57,283 nt of DNA from a bacterium (GTDB lineage: Bacteria; Bacillota; Clostridia; Christensenellales; UBA1242): assembly GCA_024692805.1 (NCBI GenBank), contig JAILMD010000035.1:1-57283 (forward strand). Direction: 5' to 3'. The notes below the pieces were generated by a model that saw only the letters and a program-made list of their open reading frames with translations, made no database searches and was not told the DNA's origin. Every line of letters begins with the position of its first letter. The first letter of the stretch is position 1. A program made the position numbers and the translations under genes. Shown in pieces: positions 25,643 through 33,976 of this stretch.

Positions 25643-26506
25643 ATGAAATATAATAACGAGTGGAAAGATTTTGAAGTTATCGCAACAGGCGATGGTGAAA
25701 AACTTGAGAGATGGGCTAATGTTTATTTGCTTAGGCCTGATCCTCAAGTTATTTGGCCTGCAAAATCTGACCTTAATAAATTCAAAAATTTAAATGCTCA
25801 TTACCATAGGTCATCTAGTGGTGGTGGTGGGTGGAAAATTTTAAAACCTATGCCAGAAGATTGGGTTATTGGTTGGCGAAACCTTAAGTTTAAAATTAAG
25901 CCAATGGGCTTTAAGCATACCGGATTATTTCCAGAACAAGCGGTTAACTGGGATACTATGATAAACATAATAAAGAAATCTAACCGAAAAATTAGCGTTT
26001 TAAATTTGTTTGGATATACTGGTGGGGCAACTGTTGCATGTGCTAGCGCAGGAGCAAGCGTAACCCACGTTGATAGTGCTAAACAAATGGTTGAAAGATG
26101 TAAAGAAAACCTTGCGCTTTCAAACCTTGGTGATGCTAGCGTTAGATTTATCGTTGATGATTGTAGAAAGTTTGTTGAGCGTGAGATTAGACGCGGACAT
26201 ACTTATGATGCTATTATTATGGATCCGCCATCATTTGGTCGTGGCGCTAATGGAGAGGTTTGGAAACTTGAAGAAAACCTTTTTGAGTTTGTTAAACTTT
26301 GTTCAAAGGTTTTAAGCGATAATCCTTTATTTGTTTTAATAAATAGTTATACGACGGGCCTTGGTGCGCAAGTTATGGAAAACGTTTTAAAACTTGCTAT
26401 TGATAGGCCAGCTACTTATGATAGTTATGAAGTTTGCTTGCCAGCGCGTGATGGGGTTTATTTGCCATGCGGTAACAGCGCATTTATGTTTTTAGGTGAG
26501 AAGTAA
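25643..26506 (+). CDS. Class I SAM-dependent rRNA methyltransferase (RlmI/COG1092-like)
   Basis: 287 residues. The SAM-binding site is VLNLFGYTGG followed by the acidic strand-2 end HVDSAK, then DDCRKFV and the catalytic-type MDPPSFGRG (NPPY-like). The layout and the 'P..GFKHTGLFPEQ' lead-in match the RlmI-type 23S rRNA methyltransferase group. It lacks the N-terminal PUA domain of RlmI, so the exact target is uncertain. No ribosome binding site precedes the ATG, and a TAAAAT -10 lies 8 bases upstream. It is followed one base later by a pseudouridine synthase gene, suggesting a small RNA-modification operon. Confidence 0.85.
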   Translation: MKYNNEWKDFEVIATGDGEKLERWANVYLLRPDPQVIWPAKSDLNKFKNLNAHYHRSSSGGGGWKILKPMPEDWVIGWRNLKFKIKPMGFKHTGLFPEQAVNWDTMINIIKKSNRKISVLNLFGYTGGATVACASAGASVTHVDSAKQMVERCKENLALSNLGDASVRFIVDDCRKFVEREIRRGHTYDAIIMDPPSFGRGANGEVWKLEENLFEFVKLCSKVLSDNPLFVLINSYTTGLGAQVMENVLKLAIDRPATYDSYEVCLPARDGVYLPCGNSAFMFLGEK

Positions 26507-26507
26507 T

Positions 26508-27215
26508 ATGGAAGATTTAGAAGTTTTATATGAAGATAACCAAGTTATAGTTGTTAAAAAGCCACAAAACATTCCTAGCCAGGCTGACGAAAGTGGTGAC
26601 CCTGATATGCTGACTTTGGTTAAAGAATATGTTAAAGTTAAATATAATAAGCCGGGCGAGGCTTTTATTGGGCTCGTTCATAGGCTAGATAGACCAACCG
26701 GCGGAATTATGGTTTTTGCTAGAAACAGCAAGGCCGCTTCAAGGCTTGGCGAGCAAATCCAAAATGGAGAGTTTGAGAAAACATATTTTGCCGTTGTTAA
26801 AGGAAACCTTCCTGCTAGTCACGGAACATTAGTTAATTATCTTAAAAAAGATGAAAAAGATAATATGGTTAAAATTGTTCCGCAATCATCAGAAGGGGCT
26901 AAAAAGGCAGAGCTTGAATATTATTTATTAGAGAAAAAAGGCGAGTTTAACCTTGTTCAAGTTAAACTTAAAACGGGCAGGGGCCATCAAATTCGCGTTC
27001 AGTTTGCTAATATTAAGTGTCCTGTTTTTGGCGATCAAAAATATGGTGGAAAAGATATGCCAAAAGCTAACCTAAACTTGTTTGCAACAATTTTAAAGTT
27101 TACTCACCCAACAAATAAAAATAGGTTAACATTTAGATGTTTTCCACCAGAAGACCTTAATGCTTGGAATAAGTTTAATCTTGAAAAATATTTAAATCTT
27201 AATATTAATAACTAA
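26508..27215 (+). CDS. RluA-family RNA pseudouridine synthase
   Basis: 235 residues, the short form without an S4 domain. The catalytic motif HRLDRPTGG has D61; the C-terminal GRGHQIRVQFA and DQKYGG are also family signatures. The ATG at 26508 is chosen over an upstream GTG (26496) because AGGTGAG is well spaced from it and family members begin near 'LEVLYEDNQVIVVKKP'. It modifies rRNA or tRNA uridines; the target site is not known. Confidence 0.93.
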   Translation: MEDLEVLYEDNQVIVVKKPQNIPSQADESGDPDMLTLVKEYVKVKYNKPGEAFIGLVHRLDRPTGGIMVFARNSKAASRLGEQIQNGEFEKTYFAVVKGNLPASHGTLVNYLKKDEKDNMVKIVPQSSEGAKKAELEYYLLEKKGEFNLVQVKLKTGRGHQIRVQFANIKCPVFGDQKYGGKDMPKANLNLFATILKFTHPTNKNRLTFRCFPPEDLNAWNKFNLEKYLNLNINN

Positions 27216-27228
27216 AAATAGGTAATAA

Positions 27229-27260
27229 AAAAACGCTCAAATTGAGCGTTTTTATTTTTT
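27229..27260. terminator. Bidirectional terminator between the RluA-type gene and dut
   Basis: AAAAACGCTCA / TGAGCGTTTTT stem with a 3-base loop and A/T runs on both flanks. Confidence 0.88.
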
Positions 27261-27716
27261 TTAATTATTTCCTGTTGAGCCAAAACCGCCGGTTCGCGTT
27301 GTTGTTATTTCGGCTTCATCTGTTACAGTTAAGAAAGGAATAAACATCCCTTGACCAAGTTTTTCGCCACGTTTAATAGAAAAGTCGTTGTCGGTTGTGT
27401 TAAACAATGCAAAACCAAGATTGCCATCATTTGATGGGTTGTTTGCATAATCACTTTCAATAATTCCTATTCCGTTAGCTAGCGTTATTCCTTTAAGACC
27501 CATGCTGCTTCGTGTTGCTAAAATAAGAGCAGTTGTTCCATCAAAGATTGCTTTAACATTAGTAAAAACTAGAGTAATTTTATGAGCGGGAAGGGTGACA
27601 TCAATAGGTGAGAAAAAGTCATAACAAACAGATGTTTTTGTTGCTCTTACAGGCATCTGTGGAGCGTGAGCATCATACTTTAAAAACTTTTCATCAACTT
27701 CTAAAAATTTTATCAT
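27261..27716 (-). CDS. dut: dUTP diphosphatase
   Basis: 151 residues. It hydrolyses dUTP to dUMP, keeping uracil out of DNA, the same hazard that ung repairs elsewhere in this window. Motifs of the trimeric dUTPase family are recognisable: motif 3 RSSMGLKGITLANGIGIIES with the uridine-binding hairpin, LGQGMFIPF, and the C-terminal glycine-rich RTGGFGSTG. Some motifs are divergent; motif 1 reads VCYDFFSP. AGGAGGT-like GGAGGTCTT precedes the start. A TATAAT lies upstream within the gap to the preceding minus-strand gene, so it may also have its own promoter. Confidence 0.9.
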   Translation of the reverse strand: MIKFLEVDEKFLKYDAHAPQMPVRATKTSVCYDFFSPIDVTLPAHKITLVFTNVKAIFDGTTALILATRSSMGLKGITLANGIGIIESDYANNPSNDGNLGFALFNTTDNDFSIKRGEKLGQGMFIPFLTVTDEAEITTTRTGGFGSTGNN

Positions 27717-27787
27717 AAGACCTCCAAAAACCGCAGTTTTATTATTTTTTATTATAAAAACCGCTTAAAAACTTTAAAATTTGTCAT

Positions 27788-28783
27788 TTATTTCAATTTT
27801 GCTAGTTCAACGCTTAACGCAACAGTTGCACCAACAATTGGGTTGTTTCCCATTCCAATAAAGCCCATCATATCAACGTGAGCAGGAACGCTTGAAGAGC
27901 CTGCAAATTGTGCATCACTATGCATCCTTCCCATCGTATCAGTTAAGCCGTAACTAGCAGGGCCGGCTGCAACGTTATCTGGGTGAAGCGTTCTTCCAGT
28001 TCCGCCACCGCTAGCAACGCTGAAATATTTTTTGCCGTTTTCAGTTGCCCATTTTTTATAAGTTCCGGCAACAGGGTGTTGAAAGCGGGTTGGGTTAGTG
28101 CTGTTTCCGGTTATTGAAACGTCAACCTTTTCTAGTTGCATAATAGCAACGCCTTCGCTAACGCTATCAGCGCCATAAACCTTAACTTTGCTTCTTTCTG
28201 AATTAGAGAATTTAATTGTTTTCAAAACGTTTAATTTGTTGTTTTCATAATCAAATTGGGTTTGAACGTAAGTAAATCCATTGATTCTTGAAATGATATA
28301 AGCTGCGTCTTTTCCAAGCCCATTTAGAATAACGGTTAGGGGAGTTTTTCTAACGAGGTTAGCGGTATTAGCAATTCCAATTGCGCCTTCGGCAGCAGCA
28401 AAACTTTCATGGCCAGCAAGGAAACAGAAACTGCTTGTTTTTTCATCAAGAAGCATACTTGCAAGGTTTCCGTGACCAAGACCAACTTGGCGAGTGTCAG
28501 CAACGCTTCCTTTAACACAGAAAGATTGTAAGCCTTCGCCTAAAGTTTTAGCAATTGTTTTAGCATCTTTTTCTTTTCTAACAATACTAACAGCGGCGCC
28601 ACAAATATAAGCCCAAACAGCATTATCAAAACAAATTGTTTGAACGCCTCTAACTGTTTTATTAACGTCAATTCCGTGTTGCTTACAAATTTGCTCCGCT
28701 TCTTCAAGGTTTTTAATTCCGTTCGCGTTTAAAAACGCTAGGATATTTTTTAATCTTTTTTCTTTTCCTTCAAATTCAACCAT
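27788..28783 (-). CDS. GGGtGRT family protein
   Basis: 331 residues. The family's name motif GGGTGRT is at 259-265. Other striking conserved-looking blocks are VGLGHGN (100-106), AGHESFAAAEG (123-133), and RMHSDAQFAGSSSVPAHVDMMGF near the end. I know this as a conserved but uncharacterised family of mainly anaerobic bacteria that is regularly found next to an IscU-like protein, as here (5 bases apart). The glycine- and histidine-rich motifs suggest a ligand or cofactor-binding enzyme, but the reaction is unknown. AAAGGAG precedes the start. Confidence 0.88.
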   Translation of the reverse strand: MVEFEGKEKRLKNILAFLNANGIKNLEEAEQICKQHGIDVNKTVRGVQTICFDNAVWAYICGAAVSIVRKEKDAKTIAKTLGEGLQSFCVKGSVADTRQVGLGHGNLASMLLDEKTSSFCFLAGHESFAAAEGAIGIANTANLVRKTPLTVILNGLGKDAAYIISRINGFTYVQTQFDYENNKLNVLKTIKFSNSERSKVKVYGADSVSEGVAIMQLEKVDVSITGNSTNPTRFQHPVAGTYKKWATENGKKYFSVASGGGTGRTLHPDNVAAGPASYGLTDTMGRMHSDAQFAGSSSVPAHVDMMGFIGMGNNPIVGATVALSVELAKLK

Positions 28784-28788
28784 TTACT

Positions 28789-29481
28789 TTACTCCTTTCT
28801 TGGATCAATGACTAATTTTGCTTCTTTAAACCTGCCATAAATTTTAGTGTTATTTTTTATAGCTTCAGCAGGGTTAACGCCGGCTTTAATTTCGTTCATC
28901 ATTTTTCCAATAGCAACATATTCATAACCAATAATTTCGTGGTTAGCGTCAAGACCAAGTTTAGTTATATATCCTTCAGCAGTTTGAAGATATCTTGGCC
29001 CTTTAACTTTTGTTGAATAAATTGTTCCAATTTGGCTAGTTAAACCTTTTCCAAGGTCTTCAAGCCCAGCGCCGATATCAAGACCACCCAAAGAAAAGGC
29101 TGATTGACTTCGGCCGTAAGCGAGTTGTAAAAATAATTCGCGCATTGCAACATTGATTGCATCGCAAACTAGGTCAGTGTTGAGCGCTTCAAGAAGCGTT
29201 TTGCCTGGTAAAATTTCGCCAGCCATTGCAGCACTATGGGTCATACCGCTGCAACCAATTGTTTCAACAAGGGCTTCCTCAATAATTCCGTTTTTAACAT
29301 TAAGAGTTAGTTTGCAAGCGCCTTGTTGAGGGGCACAAGTTCCAACTCCGTGAGTTAAACCGCATAAATTTTTAATTTCAACAGCATTAACCCATTTTCC
29401 TTCTTCAGGAATAGGGGCGCTAGCATGTTTTGCTCCGCCGGCAACGGGGCACATATTTTTAACGTGATTTGTTTGCTCCAT
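28789..29481 (-). CDS. IscU/NifU-like iron-sulfur scaffold-type protein
   Basis: 230 residues. A central IscU-like region has the spaced cysteines C49, C56 and C77 (the last in ETIGCSGMTHSAAMAGEIL), plus C40, C106 and C11. IscU normally has three cysteines that hold a nascent iron-sulfur cluster. The protein is about 100 residues longer than IscU at its C-terminus. AAGGAG precedes the start, and its promoter is TTGATA-17-TATACT. It is the first gene of the pair with the GGGtGRT protein, so a shared function is likely; what cluster, if any, it carries is not known. No cysteine desulfurase is nearby. Confidence 0.85.
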   Translation of the reverse strand: MEQTNHVKNMCPVAGGAKHASAPIPEEGKWVNAVEIKNLCGLTHGVGTCAPQQGACKLTLNVKNGIIEEALVETIGCSGMTHSAAMAGEILPGKTLLEALNTDLVCDAINVAMRELFLQLAYGRSQSAFSLGGLDIGAGLEDLGKGLTSQIGTIYSTKVKGPRYLQTAEGYITKLGLDANHEIIGYEYVAIGKMMNEIKAGVNPAEAIKNNTKIYGRFKEAKLVIDPRKE

Positions 29482-29501
29482 ATTTTTCTCCTTACTTAAT
29501 A

Positions 29502-29530
29502 AGTATATATTATTTAAAAGTTATTATCAA
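29502..29530 (-). promoter_or_regulatory. Promoter of the IscU-like/GGGtGRT genes
   Basis: On the minus strand: TTGATA, 17 bases, TATACT. It is divergent from the yigZ promoter. Confidence 0.72.
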
Positions 29531-29558
29531 ACAAATTAACACACATGCCAAATTTGTT

Positions 29559-29586
29559 TTGTAAAACACTTAAAATTTGGTATTAT
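29559..29586 (+). promoter_or_regulatory. Promoter of yigZ-recX-acpS
   Basis: TTGTAA, 16 bases, TATTAT, followed by a GAGGG ribosome binding site. Confidence 0.6.
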
Positions 29587-29603
29587 GATTATAGAGGGAT
29601 ATT

Positions 29604-30239
29604 ATGGGGAGTGTTACTGAATATTTAACAGTTGATGGAACCAACGCGCTTGAAGTTGATGAGAAGCGCTCAAGGTTTATTGGCGTTGTAACTCACGTTG
29701 AAAGCGTTGCTGATGTTGATAGTTTTTTAGAGAAGTTAAGAAAGAGCAATAAAGATGCTAAACATATTGCATATGGCTATTGTTTAGGTAAAGATTCTTC
29801 AACTTCAAAGAATAATGATGATGGTGAGCCAGGCGGAAGCGCAGGAGCCCCTATAACTGAGGCAATAACTAAATCAGGAATAACTGATTGTTTGGTTTGT
29901 GTTGTTAGATATTTTGGTGGAATTCAATTAGGAAAGAGCAAACTAACACGAACTTATTTTAACGCGGCTTTTGAAGCGATAAAACAAAGTAAAAAGGTTA
30001 GAATGGTTGATTGCGCAATTTATGGATTAACCATTAAATATCCTGATTTTGTTAGCATTGGAACATATTTAAGAGATAATCATATTCCAATTATTAGCGC
30101 TGAATATGGTGACGTTGTTAGCCTTAGGGTTGCTTTTCCGGTTGAAGAAATAGATAAGCACATTTCAGAGATTAAGATGAAAATTGAAGAAGAATTTATG
30201 TGCTCTAAAATTGATGCTGGATATTTTAAAATGGATTAA
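29604..30239 (+). CDS. yigZ: YigZ/IMPACT family protein
   Basis: 211 residues, normal length. The N-terminal IMPACT domain carries the family signatures (KRSRFIG, DGEPGGSAGAPI, VVRYFGGIQLG), followed by a ferredoxin-like DUF1949 domain. The eukaryotic homolog regulates translation under amino-acid stress through GCN2; the bacterial role is not settled. AGAGGGATATT precedes the start. The recX start is one base after its stop. Confidence 0.93.
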   Translation: MGSVTEYLTVDGTNALEVDEKRSRFIGVVTHVESVADVDSFLEKLRKSNKDAKHIAYGYCLGKDSSTSKNNDDGEPGGSAGAPITEAITKSGITDCLVCVVRYFGGIQLGKSKLTRTYFNAAFEAIKQSKKVRMVDCAIYGLTIKYPDFVSIGTYLRDNHIPIISAEYGDVVSLRVAFPVEEIDKHISEIKMKIEEEFMCSKIDAGYFKMD

Positions 30240-30240
30240 T

Positions 30241-30867
30241 ATGGCGAAAATAACTGATATAACAAGGCAGAAACGAAAGAATAGAATTAACCTTTATGTT
30301 GATAACTCATTTTATTGTGGACTAAATGTTGAAACTGCTGTTAAAAACGGCATTGTTATTGGCGCTGAGTTTGATGAAAGCGAGTTAGAACAAATTATTG
30401 GTGAAAGTGAAACAAGAGGAGCCCTAGACTATGCGCTAGGGCTTGTTTCAAAAAAACTTTATTCTGAATATGAGATTGTTGAAAAGTTAAAAAATAAAGG
30501 TTATGGCCAAAAAATTATTGATTGTGTTTTAGAAAAATTAAGGGAATATAGGCTTGTTGATGATCAAAGATTTGCCGAAACTTTCGCGAAAAATCAAAGC
30601 AGATATGGCAAGAAAATGATTGCTTTAAAACTAGGGCGAAAGGGAATTGGTAAAGATTTAACTAGAATGGTTGAAAATAACATTTCTGATCAAGATGAGA
30701 TGGAAAAAATTAAAACTATTTCCGTAAAATATTTAAACAATAAAGAGAGAAATAAAGAAACTTTTCAAAAACTTTATAGATATCTCTTTTCTAAGGGGTT
30801 TGAATATGATTCTATTTCAAATTACATTTCAAAATTAAAAGGAGAAGATGATGAAAGTTGGAATTGA
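30241..30867 (+). CDS. recX: Regulatory protein RecX
   Basis: 208 residues. RecX binds RecA filaments and limits their activity. The body of three-helix repeats is visible (LSYALGLVSKKLYSE-type first repeat; YRLVDDQRFAETFAKNQ second; a third degenerate repeat near the end). The ATG at 30241 is preferred because an earlier in-frame ATG (30184) would lie deep inside yigZ and would add a non-homologous leader. It overlaps acpS by 17 bases. recA is not in this window. Confidence 0.9.
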   Translation: MAKITDITRQKRKNRINLYVDNSFYCGLNVETAVKNGIVIGAEFDESELEQIIGESETRGALDYALGLVSKKLYSEYEIVEKLKNKGYGQKIIDCVLEKLREYRLVDDQRFAETFAKNQSRYGKKMIALKLGRKGIGKDLTRMVENNISDQDEMEKIKTISVKYLNNKERNKETFQKLYRYLFSKGFEYDSISNYISKLKGEDDESWN

Positions 30868-31243
30868 TTTAGTTATGGTTGAAAGGTTTAAAGACATTGC
30901 CAAAAACCTTGAAAAGAGCAAAAAAATCTTTACTGATTTAGAAATTAAATACATAAATTCAAAACGTGGAAGCCTTGATGAAGAACAAAAATTGCCCCCA
31001 TTCTTAAAAACAACAGCCGGAATTTATGCTGCTAAAGAAGCAGTTTTGAAGGCTTTAGGGGTTGGAATTGGCAATGGAATCGGTTTAAATGAGGTTGAAA
31101 TTGACCACGATTTGATGGGTGCTTGCGTGGTAAAATTGACGAAAAATGCAGAAAATGAGCAAAAAAGGCTTGAAATTAGTCAAATTTTAGTCAATATTTC
31201 GCACGATGGAGACTATGCAACAGCAGTGTGCATTTTATTATAA
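30851..31243 (+). CDS. acpS: Holo-[acyl-carrier-protein] synthase
   Basis: 130 residues. It transfers phosphopantetheine from coenzyme A to the serine of ACP. The Mg-binding GIDLV near the start (D6), the catalytic AAKEAVLKALG, and the end motif NISHDGDYATA are typical. Of two adjacent ATGs, the second (30851) is better spaced from AAAAGGAGA. It is the last gene of yigZ-recX-acpS. No clear terminator follows. Confidence 0.95.
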   Translation: MKVGIDLVMVERFKDIAKNLEKSKKIFTDLEIKYINSKRGSLDEEQKLPPFLKTTAGIYAAKEAVLKALGVGIGNGIGLNEVEIDHDLMGACVVKLTKNAENEQKRLEISQILVNISHDGDYATAVCILL

Positions 31244-31268
31244 ATTGCAGTTTTTTATCAAATAGGTA

Positions 31269-31297
31269 TTGACATTAAAACCGATTTATGATAGAAT
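31269..31297 (+). promoter_or_regulatory. Promoter of the EF-hand coiled-coil gene
   Basis: TTGACA, 17 bases, TAGAAT; AAGGAG ribosome binding site 30 bases downstream. Confidence 0.78.
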
Positions 31298-31337
31298 ATC
31301 CTAGGCTTAAAAAAGAGGAAAATTAAGGAGAATTAAA

Positions 31338-33128
31338 ATGGCAAATAAGAGTGGAACATTAGGTGCAATGATCCATATTAAATCAGAAGAAGATAATGAC
31401 GTAATCAAAGCAGTAGATTACGATTTAGCAACTGATCCTAAGTCTTTAAGGTATCAATTAAATGAAGGCGACTATTATAAGGATAGGTTCTTCCATAGGC
31501 TTGGTCTTGTTTTTGATTCTGATGATAAGATGAAATCAATGATTGATAGCATTGGTAAAGAAAGTATCAAAAAAATGTGTGTTGCTTTCGCTAACTTAAA
31601 TAAGGATGAACTTGATGAAATAATCAATTCTAAAGATGAAGAACTTAATAGAGAAGCTTTTAATAAGCTTGTTATTGCTGCTAATCAACTTTTCTATTTC
31701 TTCAAAACGGGTGATGAAATTCTTCAAACAAGAGTTGATCATCAAGTAACTAATGTTGAAAATATTGGAACAGCAGTTGCATTTAGTAATTATGTTAAGA
31801 GCGAACAGGCTCATCTTGAGGAATTAAATAACTTCAACAAAGCGCTTGATGAAAGAGCAGATAGCTTTACTAATGAAGCTGAAAAACAAGATGTTAAGAG
31901 ATTTGCAGTTTGGGTTAAAAATTCAATTGAAGAAATTCAAAACAGCCAAACTGGTAAGAATCTTCAAATTGCTGGTCTTCAATCAACAGTTGACAAACTT
32001 GAAGCAGAAGCGGTTGCTCCAGTTATTGTTCCTGCTAAGAAAAAGACTTTAAAACAAGTTGTTCAAGTTGCAGTTGCAACAATCCTTGTTGGTGGAGCTC
32101 TTGCTATTGGTGTTTTACTTGGCAACTCAAGAGCAGCAGATAAGCTTAGAGCGTATGCAGATAAAGTTTCTGATAGAGATGCTACTATTACAGAACTTCA
32201 AGGTGAAAATAATGATTTAAGGCAAACAATTGAAGGCCAAGATCTTACTATTGATGCATGGGAAAAGAGAGCAAAAGAATTAATGGACGAAAATAATGCT
32301 TATAGAAGAGCATTCCCAGATACTGCTGATTCTGATAAAGATGGCGTTGTTAGTCCTGAAGAAGGTGCCGCTTATATTAAAGAACTTCTTGAAAATGGTC
32401 TTACTCAAGCTGATCTTGAAGCTGCAAAAGAAGCCGTTAGAGAAGAATATGAAGACAGAATTGCTGACTTAGAAGAAAGACTTGCTAACACTGTTTCTGA
32501 AGATGATTATAATGATCTTCGTCAACGTTACAATGACTTAAAGAAGAAATATGATAACACTTTAGATAAGCTTGAATTATTAGAGGGCAGGGTTAGTGAA
32601 TTAGAAAACCTTGTTCAAGCTAAAGATGAAACAATTAGAATGCTTGAAGAAGATTTGAGTGAAGCTCTTCAAAATCAAGATGATCCATCATTAGTTGCTG
32701 ATCTTAGACAACAAATTGCTGATTTGCAAGATGAAAATGCTAGCAAAGATGCTATTATTGATGCGCTTCAAGATAAACTTGATAGAGCAGTAACTCCTGA
32801 AGAAAAAGCAAGATTAGAACAAAGAATTGCTGAACTTGAAAATAAAAATACATCACTTAAAGCTGAAAATACATCACTTAAAGCTGAAAATGCATCACTT
32901 AAAGCCGAAAGAGACGATATCTTAGCTAGATATCTTGAATTACTTGATCAAATCAACGAAGATTATCAAGAAGTTTCAGATAACAAACCAACCGGTGGTA
33001 ATGAAGCAGTTAATGCTAGTGATGAAAACACTGACAACAATGGTAACCCAACTGATGACGTTAATCATAGTGGTAACACAGTTGGTCAAAACCCTGGCGA
33101 AGACGAAAACGAAGATATGCAAAACTAA
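31338..33128 (+). CDS. Bitopic membrane coiled-coil protein with an EF-hand loop
   Basis: 596 residues. A soluble N-terminal domain of about 235 residues, one membrane segment (about 241-262, after a KKK), then a long coiled coil (about 265-540) and an Asn/Asp/Gly-rich tail. Right at the start of the coiled coil, DSDKDGVVSPEE (331-342) is a perfect 12-residue EF-hand calcium loop (D331, D333, D335, S339, E342). Late in the coiled coil, a seven-residue unit (LKAENTS) repeats three times. By the positive-inside rule the N-terminal domain is cytoplasmic and the coiled coil is outside. The layout suggests a spacer or sensor linking membrane and wall; no family is recognised. Confidence 0.72.
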   Translation: MANKSGTLGAMIHIKSEEDNDVIKAVDYDLATDPKSLRYQLNEGDYYKDRFFHRLGLVFDSDDKMKSMIDSIGKESIKKMCVAFANLNKDELDEIINSKDEELNREAFNKLVIAANQLFYFFKTGDEILQTRVDHQVTNVENIGTAVAFSNYVKSEQAHLEELNNFNKALDERADSFTNEAEKQDVKRFAVWVKNSIEEIQNSQTGKNLQIAGLQSTVDKLEAEAVAPVIVPAKKKTLKQVVQVAVATILVGGALAIGVLLGNSRAADKLRAYADKVSDRDATITELQGENNDLRQTIEGQDLTIDAWEKRAKELMDENNAYRRAFPDTADSDKDGVVSPEEGAAYIKELLENGLTQADLEAAKEAVREEYEDRIADLEERLANTVSEDDYNDLRQRYNDLKKKYDNTLDKLELLEGRVSELENLVQAKDETIRMLEEDLSEALQNQDDPSLVADLRQQIADLQDENASKDAIIDALQDKLDRAVTPEEKARLEQRIAELENKNTSLKAENTSLKAENASLKAERDDILARYLELLDQINEDYQEVSDNKPTGGNEAVNASDENTDNNGNPTDDVNHSGNTVGQNPGEDENEDMQN

Positions 33129-33135
33129 TTAATTT

Positions 33136-33162
33136 AAGACGCGCTCAGCGCGTCTTTTTTTA
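33136..33162 (+). terminator. Intrinsic terminator
   Basis: AAGACGCGC / GCGCGTCTT stem with a 3-base loop and a run of T: among the most GC-rich stems of the window. Confidence 0.92.
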
Positions 33163-33173
33163 TCCCTTTAAGA

Positions 33174-33202
33174 TTGACACTTTTTTCAAATAATAATATA
33201 AT
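33174..33202 (+). promoter_or_regulatory. Promoter of lgt, predicted leaderless
   Basis: Perfect consensus: TTGACA, 17 bases, TATAAT. Only six bases separate the -10 from the ATG at 33209, and no ribosome binding site can fit. Confidence 0.82.
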
Positions 33203-33208
33203 AAAACT

Positions 33209-33976
33209 ATGGAACTATTGTTAGATAGAGTTGCCTTTACTATATTTGGTTTTGACGTTTATTGGTATGGTCTTATTATTGCTTGTGCGATATTAGTTGC
33301 CTTTTGTTTGTCGTTTATTTTAACTAAACCAAAAGGGCTTTCTAAAGATATGCCGATTGATGTTTTCTTGGCGATAGTTCCGCTTGGAATAATCTGCGCT
33401 AGGCTCTTTTCTGTTATTTTTGATTCGCAAACAACAATACTTGATTTCTTTAAGTTTAGAGATGGCGGAATGAGTATTATTGGAGCAATACTTGGCGGTG
33501 TTATTGGAATTCTTATTTTATGCAAGATCAAAAAATATAAGTTCCTTCAAGTTTCAGATTTAATTGTTCCCGTTTTAATTTTGGCTCAGGCCATTGGAAG
33601 ATGGGGGAATTTTGCTAATGGCGAAGTTTATGGCTGGGTTATAAATAATCCTAGTTTTCAATTTTTTCCAATAGCAGTTGATATTTCTGGAACGTGGCAT
33701 ATGGCGCTTTTCTTCTATGAGTTTGTTTTTAATATTCTTGGCGCTGTTATGTTATTCTTGCTTTACTATAAAACAAAGAAAACCGGAATTTGTACGGGAG
33801 CATATCTTGTTTATTATGGAATTGTTAGGCTTGTTTTAGAAACATTTAGAGATAGCCAATTTATTCTAAGGCTTTGGGGGCTTCCAATCTCTCAAATTAT
33901 TAGCGGAATATTTATTATTGTTGGAATTATTATTCTAATTTTAGTGAACAAAAAGGAAAAGAAAAATGAAAGATAA
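33209..33976 (+). CDS. lgt: Phosphatidylglycerol-prolipoprotein diacylglyceryl transferase
   Basis: 255 residues, about seven membrane segments. It attaches diacylglycerol to the lipobox cysteine of lipoproteins at the membrane. The family signature GRWGNFANGEVYG is intact. In the upstream loop, RDGGMSIIGA has I where many relatives have H or Y (GGMSFHG or GGIAIYG). The start matches the family N-terminus although no Shine-Dalgarno sequence precedes it. It overlaps the next gene by 11 bases. Confidence 0.94.
   Translation: MELLLDRVAFTIFGFDVYWYGLIIACAILVAFCLSFILTKPKGLSKDMPIDVFLAIVPLGIICARLFSVIFDSQTTILDFFKFRDGGMSIIGAILGGVIGILILCKIKKYKFLQVSDLIVPVLILAQAIGRWGNFANGEVYGWVINNPSFQFFPIAVDISGTWHMALFFYEFVFNILGAVMLFLLYYKTKKTGICTGAYLVYYGIVRLVLETFRDSQFILRLWGLPISQIISGIFIIVGIIILILVNKKEKKNER

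Noticed and set aside
32848..32905. Direct repeats suggestive of a CRISPR-like or tandem array
   Set aside because: The three 21-base repeats encode the heptad LKAENTS/LKAENAS of a coiled coil in frame; no spacers.
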